A DNA stretch of 23,066 nt from a virus (IMGVR_UViG_3300022925_000190:1-23066); one strand, 5' to 3'. Counted from the stretch's first letter, positions 1-6,916 are shown. Translations and numbers: made by a program. The notes: generated from the sequence alone by a model not told the origin.

Positions 1-199
1 ATTGTTCTTGGTCAATTGGTTTTTGAACTGATGCTTCTAATAAATCTTTTTCAAATAATTGATTCTTAGTCTCTAATCTATTTAATCTTTCAATCACACC
101 AAATGCAAACCATGCTCCAACAGCTACAGCTGCCACCAACGAAATTAAATTTCGTAATGGAAGACCAATATTTGTGTTTTCTGAAATTTTTACTGACAT
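1..199 (-). CDS. Membrane-anchored coiled-coil protein, partial (C-terminus beyond window)
   Basis: The first 66 codons of an open frame that runs off the left edge. Translation starts MSVKISENTNIGLPLRNLIS, followed by a hydrophobic stretch (LVAAVAVGAWFAFGVI, about residues 21-36) that reads as one membrane-spanning or signal-anchor helix. A charged heptad-like region (ERLNRLETKNQLFEKDLLEA) then suggests a coiled coil. The ATG at 199 lies inside the end of the upstream 44-aa gene, with a 10-base overlap, so the two are probably co-translated. Similar short membrane-anchored proteins occur in marine podoviruses, but I do not know a function. A role at the host inner membrane, for example in lysis or injection, is inference only. 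Confidence 0.8.
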   Translation of the reverse strand, partial: MSVKISENTNIGLPLRNLISLVAAVAVGAWFAFGVIERLNRLETKNQLFEKDLLEASVQKPIDQEQ

Positions 200-324
200 G
201 ATAGACACTCATCAGAATCTGAATCTAATTCTGCTAATGCCTCTTCTTTACAATCTTGATTACAGAATATATCCAACTCGTCTTTTGGTTCAAATTCTTT
301 CTCACATTGTTTACATTTTTTCAT
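190..324 (-). CDS. 44-aa putative zinc-finger protein
   Basis: Small cysteine-rich protein. C4-x2-C7 and C21-x3-C25 form a plausible four-cysteine zinc site of treble-clef or zinc-ribbon type, and a third pair C40-x2-C43 lies near the C-terminus after an acidic linker (LDSDSDE). A longer in-frame ATG exists at 378, but I chose 324: it has a strong ribosome binding site (GAGGGAG about 7 bases upstream) and forms an ATGA overlap with the stop codon of the upstream 47-aa gene. The extra 18 residues of the longer reading are the out-of-frame 3' end of that neighbour. Function unknown. A DNA- or protein-binding regulator is a guess from the zinc site. Confidence 0.8.
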   Translation of the reverse strand: MKKCKQCEKEFEPKDELDIFCNQDCKEEALAELDSDSDECLSCQ

Positions 325-464
325 TTTTTTCTCCCTCGTTTTTTTCTTAAAAGTTCTACTCTTTGTTGCCATAACCATGTAGTTATGTTTATTGCAATAG
401 TTTCTAGTTTAGAAAAAAAATTATCTATACCTTCAAAAAATTTATACAAGAATTTGTCTAACAT
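321..464 (-). CDS. 47-aa aromatic/basic small protein
   Basis: Short open frame translating as MLDKFLYKFFEGIDNFFSKL and ending in a strongly basic tail (LLRKKRGRKK). The N-terminal half alternates Phe/Leu with charged residues, which suggests an amphipathic helix able to lie on a membrane or a partner protein. A second hydrophobic patch is ETIAINITTWLW. Its ATG overlaps the TAA stop of the upstream 58-aa gene by one base (TAATG), and its TGA stop overlaps the ATG of the next gene by four bases (ATGA). That coupling is the main evidence that it is real, since no clear Shine-Dalgarno site precedes it. In-frame TTG codons upstream are possible but less likely starts. No family recognised. Confidence 0.65.
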   Translation of the reverse strand: MLDKFLYKFFEGIDNFFSKLETIAINITTWLWQQRVELLRKKRGRKK

Positions 465-640
465 TAAAATAACCAATCTTTTATTTTTTGCCAAAAATTT
501 TTCTTGACACTAGCTCCTAGCTTCACGCCACCACAATCACATTTATCACAAATACATGCGTCACATTTGTTACCAGATACATAATAACCTTGTCCAACGC
601 AATGACACCTGTGGTTACAAATACTACAATATTTTTTCAT
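464..640 (-). CDS. 58-aa cysteine-rich, probably metal-binding protein
   Basis: Nine cysteines in the first 36 residues (C5, C8, C12, C14, C26, C29, C31, C34, C36) plus H10 and H13. They form two clusters, C-x2-C-x3-C-x-C and C-x2-C-x-C-x2-C-x-C, separated by a Gly/Tyr-rich spacer. This density fits two zinc sites or a metallothionein-like cluster. The remainder is an amphipathic basic/aromatic tail (KKNFWQKIKDWLF). The start at 640 has AGGA eight bases upstream and immediately follows the TAA of the 51-aa gene. The stop overlaps the next start as TAATG. The tight coupling and non-random cysteine pattern make it a real gene. Function is unknown, and I recognise no named family with certainty. 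Confidence 0.75.
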   Translation of the reverse strand: MKKYCSICNHRCHCVGQGYYVSGNKCDACICDKCDCGGVKLGASVKKNFWQKIKDWLF

Positions 641-796
641 TTAAATTCCTTGAAGTCTAGGATCTTTAGAAGTAATATTCTTTTCCGCTTTTGGTCTAGC
701 AATAGAATCTTTACTTCTTTTTCTAAGTTGAGCAATCGCAGATTCTTTCATCTGTTTTTGTTTTCTCAGTTCTTTTAAATCTTTTTCTAAATTCAT
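641..796 (-). CDS. 51-aa basic helical protein
   Basis: Reads MNLEKDLKELRKQKQMKESA and continues as a highly charged Lys/Arg/Glu helix before ending in SKDPRLQGI. It has no cysteines and no membrane segment. The N-terminal 30 residues look like a short coiled coil. The ATG at 796 forms an ATGA overlap with the TGA stop of the 215-aa gene and is preceded by a very good Shine-Dalgarno sequence (GGAGGA with a 4-base spacer). The stop is followed directly by the ATG of the cysteine-rich 58-aa gene. Function unknown. The charge suggests nucleic-acid or protein binding, but nothing specific is visible. Confidence 0.75.
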   Translation of the reverse strand: MNLEKDLKELRKQKQMKESAIAQLRKRSKDSIARPKAEKNITSKDPRLQGI

Positions 797-1440
797 TTGT
801 CCTCCGTTGGTTCTATTTCATAGAACATTTTGTCAGAATCTTCTGTAACCCAGTCCGAAGTTTCAACATCCCAGACCGTATTTTGCACTTTATAGTCAGG
901 CCAGCTGTTATCAGTAGTGTAGCTATTAACATGCCACAGAATGCGATTATTAGGCTGAGCTGCATAATTCCCGTTAGTAAGAGCCAATATATGTGCGCAC
1001 TTATGTTCTTGAGGAATTTCAGAATGCTCTGTATTGAGTATATTAGTCTCTGGATGAGCCCAGTCAATAGTAAATAAATATTGTCCATGATAGAATTTTT
1101 TATCTTTTCCTAGATATTTACCATCTATACCAGCCAACCAATCAAAGCAATGCACGCTAGGCCAATAACTAAAACAGTTCCACAACTGTAACTCGTTCGC
1201 CTGCATATCCGGCACATCGGCTCTGGAAAATTCTTTTTGAAAAAACGCTGATATAGGCAAACGCCAAAAGCACGCACCGTTGGGTAGCATGATGTTAAAT
1301 AAGAGTGCGCGACCTGAAATAGAGACCAAACCAAAGATAACGCAGTCTTCAAACTCTCCGTGATGTTCTTTAAGATCATAAAGATACTCCTTCCGTATTT
1401 TGCAATAGATTGGAGGAATGTTCGCGTTTAAATATGCCAT
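793..1440 (-). CDS. Conserved phage-type hypothetical protein, 215 aa, elevated G+C
   Basis: Soluble protein without signal peptide or membrane segment, rich in Trp, Tyr, His and Cys (for example FWRLP, WPSVHCFDWLAGIDGKYLG, ILWHVNSYTTDNSWPDY). The many aromatics suggest a compact beta-rich fold or a binding surface. I recognise no enzyme motif. It starts five bases after the DNA polymerase stop and overlaps the next microgene as ATGA, so it belongs to the replication transcript. Its base composition differs from its neighbours: 1141-1320 is 82/180 G+C by my count, against about 31% in the adjacent polymerase gene. That points to more recent acquisition or a different codon history. Proteins of this appearance occur next to polymerase genes in marine phages, but their role is unknown to me. 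Confidence 0.85.
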   Translation of the reverse strand: MAYLNANIPPIYCKIRKEYLYDLKEHHGEFEDCVIFGLVSISGRALLFNIMLPNGACFWRLPISAFFQKEFSRADVPDMQANELQLWNCFSYWPSVHCFDWLAGIDGKYLGKDKKFYHGQYLFTIDWAHPETNILNTEHSEIPQEHKCAHILALTNGNYAAQPNNRILWHVNSYTTDNSWPDYKVQNTVWDVETSDWVTEDSDKMFYEIEPTEDK

Positions 1441-1445
1441 AATAT

Positions 1446-3305
1446 TTATCCATGTATTTCACCCCAAGTATTACCATATTCATAATCAACTTTATTTGGG
1501 ACCGCTAGTTTAACAGCATTTTCCATAATTTCAATTATCTTTTTGGCTTGCTCAGGTGACTCTACAGAAATATCCAATTCATCGTGTATTTGTATGTGCG
1601 GTATAATACCTTCATTATATAAATCTAACATTGCTTTCTTAGTCATATCAGCCGCTGAACCTTGAATTAATTTATTTAAAGCTTTGTATGTAAAAGCTCT
1701 TCTAATTCTTCCTCTACCATAAGTTCTTTCTGCTTCTTCTAAAGACATAGGTGTATGCATACCAAAAGTATTTGGTTCCCATTTATTAAATCTACATCTT
1801 CTACCAAGTAATGTTCCAATTGATCCAGATAGTTGAGCATGTTGTGAAGTTCTATTCATTAACTCTCTAACGAATGGAACGTTTTCATGATATTGATTAA
1901 ATAAATTTTCTGCTTCTGCCTTAGTGGATAAACCTAATTCTGCTTGTAGTTTTGCTTTACCCATACCATAAAATAATCCAAGGTTAATTGTCTTAGCATT
2001 ACTTCTTGATATCCCTGCCATGTCTGCAACAGTTTGGTGAAAGTCTACTGAATCACTTTTAAATTTTTCTACAATTTGTGTAACAGAATCATCATACATA
2101 ATTGGATCTGTTGTTGCTGCATAGTGTACAACTAATCTTGGTTCTTGTTGTGAATAGTCAAAACATCCCCAAGTATGATTTTGTTCTGGTATAAATAATG
2201 ATCTTATCTTTGGTCCTAAATCTTTATTTCTTGCAGGGATCTGTTGTAGATTAGGATTACTGTAACTAAATCTTCCGGTAACTGTACCTCCTTGATCCGA
2301 TCTTATTGGATTAATATCCGCATGAATTCTACCTCTATGCTCATGTTTTAATATTGTATCTATAAAGGTTGTATGTGCTTTATTTATTTCTCTTGCTTTC
2401 GCAATCTTTTGTACTAATGGATGTTTATGTTCAGATAAAAAATTTTTAGTAAAGGATGGTGCTTGTGATTTCAAAGTTCTTTCATAATGTAAATCGAGTT
2501 TGTCAAAAACTTTCGCAATACTTCTCGCTGCCCATATCTGTGGTTCAATTCCTGTTTCTTTTTTTACTGTTAATAATAACTCTTGTTCTTCTTGCACCAT
2601 TGACTGTTTTAATTGGTGTGCTGCTTCTACATCTACTCTTACTCCTTTGAATTTCATATCAATCAAACAAGGAAAGAGTTGTGTCTCCAGGTCAAATATC
2701 TCAGATAAATTTTGTTTGTGTATCTCTCTAGATAAAACTTTAAATAATTCTAAAGTAAGTTCTGCATCTTTTTCTGCATAAGCTCCAACGTCCATTGCAG
2801 GGAGTTTATACATTTCTGATTTAGCATCTACACCAGCAGCTTCTGCTGCAGCTTTCAATCCTTTTTCATCTTTAACTTCTCTTAGATATTCAAAACCAAT
2901 ACTATTTAATGTGTAAGATAATCTATTCTCATCAATTAATGATGACATAACCATTGTATCTACAATGAAACCATTTATTTTTATATTGTATGCTCTTAAC
3001 CAACAAACGTCATACATTGCATTGTGAAATATTTTAACTGCATCAGTTGCACAAACTTCTTTTATATAATCTAGAACAATTCTTTTATCTAAATTACCTT
3101 CTCTATGTCCTATTGGATAATAACCTGACCAACCATCAACAGCTAAAGCAAAACCTATTATCTCACCTTCACCAATAACTGCACCAGAACCTCTTGATTT
3201 TAAATTAGGATCCTTAGTTTCTAAGTCAATTGCAATATATTTTGCCTGACTTAAATCAGGGAAAGTTTCTGGACAAGTCCATTCCTTTTGTGCTTCAAAC
3301 ATCAT
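1446..3305 (-). CDS. polA: Family A DNA polymerase with 3'-5' exonuclease (Leu762 type)
   Basis: Phage replicative DNA polymerase that extends primers and proofreads. The N-terminal DnaQ-like exonuclease shows D27-x-E29 (Exo I), N95-x3-D99 (Exo II) and Y176-x3-D180 (Exo III), so proofreading should be intact. The polymerase domain shows TGRFS and PNLQQIP at about 343-357, motif A with D383 (DYSQQEPR), motif B with K438, L442 and Y446 (AKTINLGLFYGMG), and motif C with H574-D575-E576. Leu442 sits where E. coli Pol I has Phe762 and T7 has Tyr526. At 619 aa there is no 5' nuclease domain, as usual for phage enzymes. The start is 3305 or the adjacent ATG at 3302, both after GGAG. It lies downstream of primase and helicase genes in the same direction. 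Confidence 0.97.
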   Translation of the reverse strand: MMFEAQKEWTCPETFPDLSQAKYIAIDLETKDPNLKSRGSGAVIGEGEIIGFALAVDGWSGYYPIGHREGNLDKRIVLDYIKEVCATDAVKIFHNAMYDVCWLRAYNIKINGFIVDTMVMSSLIDENRLSYTLNSIGFEYLREVKDEKGLKAAAEAAGVDAKSEMYKLPAMDVGAYAEKDAELTLELFKVLSREIHKQNLSEIFDLETQLFPCLIDMKFKGVRVDVEAAHQLKQSMVQEEQELLLTVKKETGIEPQIWAARSIAKVFDKLDLHYERTLKSQAPSFTKNFLSEHKHPLVQKIAKAREINKAHTTFIDTILKHEHRGRIHADINPIRSDQGGTVTGRFSYSNPNLQQIPARNKDLGPKIRSLFIPEQNHTWGCFDYSQQEPRLVVHYAATTDPIMYDDSVTQIVEKFKSDSVDFHQTVADMAGISRSNAKTINLGLFYGMGKAKLQAELGLSTKAEAENLFNQYHENVPFVRELMNRTSQHAQLSGSIGTLLGRRCRFNKWEPNTFGMHTPMSLEEAERTYGRGRIRRAFTYKALNKLIQGSAADMTKKAMLDLYNEGIIPHIQIHDELDISVESPEQAKKIIEIMENAVKLAVPNKVDYEYGNTWGEIHG

Positions 3306-3330
3306 GTTAATTTACTCCAAAAATAATAAG

Positions 3331-3343
3331 TACACAGTGTGTA
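3331..3343. promoter_or_regulatory. Perfect short palindrome upstream of polA
   Basis: TACACA-g-TGTGTA, two perfect 6-base arms around one central base, in the 67-base gap between the 63-aa gene and the DNA polymerase gene, 26 bases upstream of the polymerase start. The shape is that of a dimeric repressor half-site pair or a small RNA hairpin. It is too short to form a stable terminator and no T-run follows it. Regulatory function is inference. Palindromes of this length also occur by chance in AT-rich DNA. Confidence 0.3.
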
Positions 3344-3372
3344 AAAACACAAATCATAAACAGCAATTATGT

Positions 3373-3564
3373 TCACAAATATTCTTTTTCTATTTTTTTA
3401 TTTAAGTTATCTTTATTACTAAAAGCATATAATGATGCTTTATAGTTATGTGGAAATATTTCCCAATAAGGTCCTTCTTTTCCATTACATCCATTTCTTG
3501 CAGGATATATTTCTAATACAAATTTATAATTATTTATCTTTATATTTTTTCTTATTTTTGACAT
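3373..3564 (-). CDS. 63-aa hypothetical protein
   Basis: Small basic protein, MSKIRKNIKINNYKFVLEIY at the N-terminus, with a plausible beta-strand pattern and a central GPYWEIFPHNYKASLYAFSN segment. It has no membrane segment, cysteine cluster or recognised domain. It starts within the end of the DUF3310 gene, a 35-base overlap and larger than other junctions here. A weak purine-rich site (GAAAGA) precedes the ATG. Its place in the replication transcript between the DUF3310 gene and the DNA polymerase supports a real gene. Function unknown. Confidence 0.6.
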   Translation of the reverse strand: MSKIRKNIKINNYKFVLEIYPARNGCNGKEGPYWEIFPHNYKASLYAFSNKDNLNKKIEKEYL

Positions 3565-3799
3565 CTATATCTTTCATTTTTTTAATTTCTAATTCACAAT
3601 AATGAATTATTTTTTCTAAATCTTGTATGCCATTTTTATTCATGTAACGACATACATACTTTATAACGTTTCCCTGAAAAAAAGAAAGGTCGTTCTTAGA
3701 AATAAATTCATACGGTTGAATATGAAAGTCTTTGTAGTGACTCCCGCCTATCTGCTTATCTTGTGGAAATGCTTGATCAAACATATCTTTATTTGTCAT
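3530..3799 (-). CDS. DUF3310 family protein (SaV-like)
   Basis: Matches by eye the short phage family DUF3310. The hallmark IGGSHYKDFHIQPYEFI is at residues 18-34, followed by the helical core GNVIKYVCRYMNKNGIQDLEKI and a final helix CELEIKKMK. The family is common in phage replication or nucleotide-metabolism modules and is sometimes labelled a nucleotide kinase-like protein, but to my knowledge no activity is established. The last dozen residues are mostly Lys and Asp. The ATG overlaps the helicase stop by four bases (ATGA) and has GGAGAAG upstream within the helicase gene, so translation is probably coupled. Confidence 0.85.
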   Translation of the reverse strand: MTNKDMFDQAFPQDKQIGGSHYKDFHIQPYEFISKNDLSFFQGNVIKYVCRYMNKNGIQDLEKIIHYCELEIKKMKDIDVKNKKKYKDK

Positions 3800-5310
3800 A
3801 TTATTTCTTCTCCTATGTTGTATTGATATTCATAACCTTGATTCATTATAAATAAGTTTTCTTTTGCTCTTGTCACACCAACAAAAAATAATCTATGTTC
3901 AGTGTCCTTATTTACCTGAGCTGCTTCGTAAATAATTCTTTCTAGATCTGTGAACAAAACTACATTCTCTGCTTCTTCTCCTTTAACTGCATGTATAGTA
4001 GATAATTTTATTCTTGCCGGTTTACCTAGATCCTCGCCGCTCGCCACTAGTTCCTTGATGTAATCATATTGATAGTCTTTAAATCGTAACGCGTCCCAGC
4101 CTCCAGATGCAATCAAACCATGTTCTAGTCTCAACTCATCCATATCAACCGAGTCTACATTTACTAAAGACTTGCCACCAGAAAATCCGTATTTTACATC
4201 GCCTTGATCATATTTTAAATATTCATAAATGTTTCTTGCTTCTTCACCGGATATGCTCGCACCTCTATTTAATCGTCGCCAATCATTAATTGCTTTTAGT
4301 GCTTCGTTGGGCAACAGATCATTGAATTTACATTCAAACCGGTATCCAGTTTCTTGAAAAGTGGGCACCAGATTTTTCATTTGTTCATTCGTTCTAGTTA
4401 GAATCATCCATTGTCCAGAATTAAAATCTAAATCTTCTAATTCTAAATTTTCAAAGACTCTACCTTCCGCTTTTCTAGGTTCCCATGTTTTAATTCTTCT
4501 TTGATCAATGTTATCTAAAATAGATAATGCAACTTTATGTACTGCTCTTGGCACTCTTCGTGATTCGGTTTGATGATCGGGAATCCCTTCAAGGTTAATA
4601 AATGTTTTAGGGTCAGCCCCTTGAAACGCGTAGATAGCCTGATCGTCATCCCCTGCAATGTAAGATCTTTTACAACAAGATTCGATGTAAAAAAACATTT
4701 CCCACTGCAAGGGATTCAGATCCTGGGCTTCATCGAGAAAAACGGCGTCGAGGGAAGGACATAGTTTTTTCTCAACAAACTTGGAAATCATGTCTGAAAA
4801 TTCATACATGGTGTAATCTTTTTTATAATCAATAATGTCTTGATTAATTTGATCTAGTAAAGGTTCACTAATATAATCTATTAAGTCTAGTTCTACTGCA
4901 GCGTCTTGTAGTTCAATTTTTTTACATCTAGAATATTCAATAACCTGCATGTATTGATTTCTATATTCATTAAAACCATTCTCATGTTGTTTAGTTTCAA
5001 AGTGTAAATCATTATGACCGTATTTATTTTTAAATGCATTCCAGTTTTTATCTTTTAGTAACTGAGTATTGGTATCAATACCTAATAACTTAGTTCCCAT
5101 TGAGTGCATTGTACAAATCCAATCAAAATTAAATGTTGGATATTCTTTTTGTATTCTATCTCTTGCTTCATTCGCAGCTGCATTACTAAAGGTAATGTAA
5201 CAAATTTTTTTAGAGTTTGTTTTGTGATTAATTAATTCGTTATGTAAATGTTTATGTATCAAAGTATGTGTCTTTCCTGTACCTGGTGGTCCTGCTATTA
5301 CCGTTCTCAT
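3796..5310 (-). CDS. UvrD/Rep-like superfamily 1 DNA helicase
   Basis: ATP-dependent 3'-5' DNA helicase by family. Visible motifs in order: Walker A GPPGTGKT (7-14, K13), motif Ia near ITFSNAAANEA (39-49), TMHSMG (67-72), motif II LDEAQD (192-197), motif III AGDDDQAIYAFQGA (219-232), motif IV WMILTRT (301-307), motif V LSTIHAVKGEEAENV (436-450) and motif VI FVGVTRAKENL (476-486, R481). All ATPase residues appear intact. At 504 aa it is shorter than cellular UvrD (about 720 aa), so the 1B/2B accessory subdomains must be reduced. It overlaps the primase gene by four bases upstream (ATGA) and the DUF3310 gene downstream, so primase and helicase are probably made together. It may serve as the replicative or a recombination helicase. 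Confidence 0.95.
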   Translation of the reverse strand: MRTVIAGPPGTGKTHTLIHKHLHNELINHKTNSKKICYITFSNAAANEARDRIQKEYPTFNFDWICTMHSMGTKLLGIDTNTQLLKDKNWNAFKNKYGHNDLHFETKQHENGFNEYRNQYMQVIEYSRCKKIELQDAAVELDLIDYISEPLLDQINQDIIDYKKDYTMYEFSDMISKFVEKKLCPSLDAVFLDEAQDLNPLQWEMFFYIESCCKRSYIAGDDDQAIYAFQGADPKTFINLEGIPDHQTESRRVPRAVHKVALSILDNIDQRRIKTWEPRKAEGRVFENLELEDLDFNSGQWMILTRTNEQMKNLVPTFQETGYRFECKFNDLLPNEALKAINDWRRLNRGASISGEEARNIYEYLKYDQGDVKYGFSGGKSLVNVDSVDMDELRLEHGLIASGGWDALRFKDYQYDYIKELVASGEDLGKPARIKLSTIHAVKGEEAENVVLFTDLERIIYEAAQVNKDTEHRLFFVGVTRAKENLFIMNQGYEYQYNIGEEII

Positions 5311-6869
5311 TCAAACGCTGCCGGTTGTTTTTCTATTCTTCTAGGTATATACTTTTCAACTTCTATTTTCTCTACCGTCCAAACTTTTACACTTTTCTCA
5401 TCCTTACCTATTGTAATCTTTACAACATCTGTTTTAGCATTAAACAATTGTTCTAATAATCTTATAGTTTTATTTTTAGGATATTTCTTTTCCGACCATG
5501 TTTTTTGTTTAATAACGTACGCCCAGAAATCTTTAAATTTAAAATAACTAACACCATTTTGTGTATATGGTTTTCTTTTCAACACATCTTCCATAGATTT
5601 TCCATCTCGACTTATAAAAGTTGTTAGTAATTCTTTTAACTGTATGTCTTTTTTAGTATCATCTGGAGCGTCTAGTGTTGCCATATTTTTCATTAAAGAA
5701 GCTAATTGTTTTCTCCATACTAATTTAGCAACAGGAATCAAAGGCGTTCCTAATTCTGTCATACATTCAATACTAAATTTTTCATGATCATGTAATGTTG
5801 GTGCATCTACTTCAATAGTGTCTTCATCAATATCTACAAAAAATATTGGTGGGTCTGATTCATATTTTCTAATTGCTGTGATTGCTGGCATTCTAACATC
5901 ACCACCTTTACCAAATTGTTTTGTATAACAAAGTCTTTCATCACAAAAATTACAAATAGGTTTATCTTTACATCTAAAATCATAATCTTTCTTTTCGACT
6001 TGAGCTTTGATTCTTATTACATCTGTGGCTTTTAATGGTGGTTTAATATATTTTTCTACATTATATTCTTCAATTTTATCTTGCCACCCAATTGGATCTG
6101 ATTTTTTTAAATAGACTCCAATATTAAATAAACCATTATCACGGCCAGACGCTGCAACATCTCCATTGCCTTCTATGATAGGACCATTTTTAATTATTGT
6201 ATTTAAACATGGTGGTCCATCTGGAAAATCTTCTTTAACTTTTTCTTGTTTTTTATTTACTAATAAATTTTCTAATTGAATATCTTCTAAAGCAATTAAG
6301 TCATACGCTTTTATAAATTTTTCTATGGTTAAAGAATTACCACTATCATCAATTGCATATTTAACTGTTCGATCTCCACCATGATAAGGCATGTTTAAGA
6401 AACTACCTACATCACCTCTTTCTGCCATAATTTTAGATTGTTTAGGAAATATTTCTGCTTTAGCATAACCTAATGCTGATGCCATTAATTGTAATTTATT
6501 TCTCATCAAAGATGCAGCAACAAATTGTTTTACAAAACAATAAACGTGTGCACCCCCTGACTTTGATCTAAATACAATTAAAGGAAATTTATTTTCTCTA
6601 ATCTTTTTAATTAATTTTAAATGATCAAATGGATAGGTATCAATATCTATTGCACCCCATTTACATTTGTTTTGTTCGTTGATTGGTATAATACCAAGTC
6701 CAGGTTCTTCACCTTTTAAATGCTTCTCCCATAACTCATCGGTTACCGGTTCTCTAATAGTTTTCGATCTAACTTCGTTTTTACCATCGTGTCTAATCTC
6801 ATCAGTTTTTTTAGTGACACCATGAGCACTTTCTAAACCTTTAAATATATCTTTTAATCTTTCTAACAT
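5307..6869 (-). CDS. Archaeo-eukaryotic-type primase (AEP) with four-cysteine cluster
   Basis: Likely DNA primase that makes primers for the phage polymerase. The N-terminal half carries the AEP signatures: WGAIDIDTYP with D75-x-D77 as metal ligands, then SKSGGAHVYCFV with the S-G-x-H core (S104, G105, H108), then FLNMPYHGG near 157-165. A cysteine cluster C300-x5-C306-x2-C309-x4-C314, followed by a Gly-rich segment, probably binds zinc or an Fe-S cluster, as accessory domains of several primases do. The C-terminal 200 residues are Lys-rich and unassigned, and I see no Walker A, so there is no fused helicase. The fold resembles primase domains of phage and TOTE-type systems. The start has GAGGG upstream. 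Family call firm, exact subfamily uncertain. Confidence 0.85.
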   Translation of the reverse strand: MLERLKDIFKGLESAHGVTKKTDEIRHDGKNEVRSKTIREPVTDELWEKHLKGEEPGLGIIPINEQNKCKWGAIDIDTYPFDHLKLIKKIRENKFPLIVFRSKSGGAHVYCFVKQFVAASLMRNKLQLMASALGYAKAEIFPKQSKIMAERGDVGSFLNMPYHGGDRTVKYAIDDSGNSLTIEKFIKAYDLIALEDIQLENLLVNKKQEKVKEDFPDGPPCLNTIIKNGPIIEGNGDVAASGRDNGLFNIGVYLKKSDPIGWQDKIEEYNVEKYIKPPLKATDVIRIKAQVEKKDYDFRCKDKPICNFCDERLCYTKQFGKGGDVRMPAITAIRKYESDPPIFFVDIDEDTIEVDAPTLHDHEKFSIECMTELGTPLIPVAKLVWRKQLASLMKNMATLDAPDDTKKDIQLKELLTTFISRDGKSMEDVLKRKPYTQNGVSYFKFKDFWAYVIKQKTWSEKKYPKNKTIRLLEQLFNAKTDVVKITIGKDEKSVKVWTVEKIEVEKYIPRRIEKQPAAFE

Positions 6870-6890
6870 GTTCCCTCGAGTTGAATTAAA

Positions 6891-6916
6891 TTGGGCGCCA
6901 CAAACGTAGCGCCCAA
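6891..6916 (-). terminator. GC-rich hairpin between the 240-aa gene and the primase gene
   Basis: TTGGGCGC and GCGCCCAA form a perfect 8-bp stem around a 10-base loop. It is strikingly GC-rich for this genome and fills the 56-base gap before the primase start. Read on the minus strand it is followed by TTTAATTC rather than a clean T-run, so it would be a leaky terminator, an attenuator, an RNA-processing site or a 3'-end stabiliser. It would let the 240-aa protein, expected to be abundant if it coats single-stranded DNA, be made in excess over the primase and helicase. The stem is seen; the role is inferred. Confidence 0.6.

Noticed and set aside
256-778. Plus-strand frames over the microgene cassette
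   Set aside because: The minus-strand frames are tightly coupled, have strong ribosome sites and cysteine patterns. The plus-strand frames are Phe/Leu/Ser-rich as expected from antisense of Lys/Glu-rich DNA.
813-1379. Second long minus-strand frames (91 and 84 codons) inside the 215-aa gene
   Set aside because: They lie entirely within the 215-aa gene in another frame, have no ribosome site or coupling to neighbours, and their hydrophobic content follows from the codons of the real gene.
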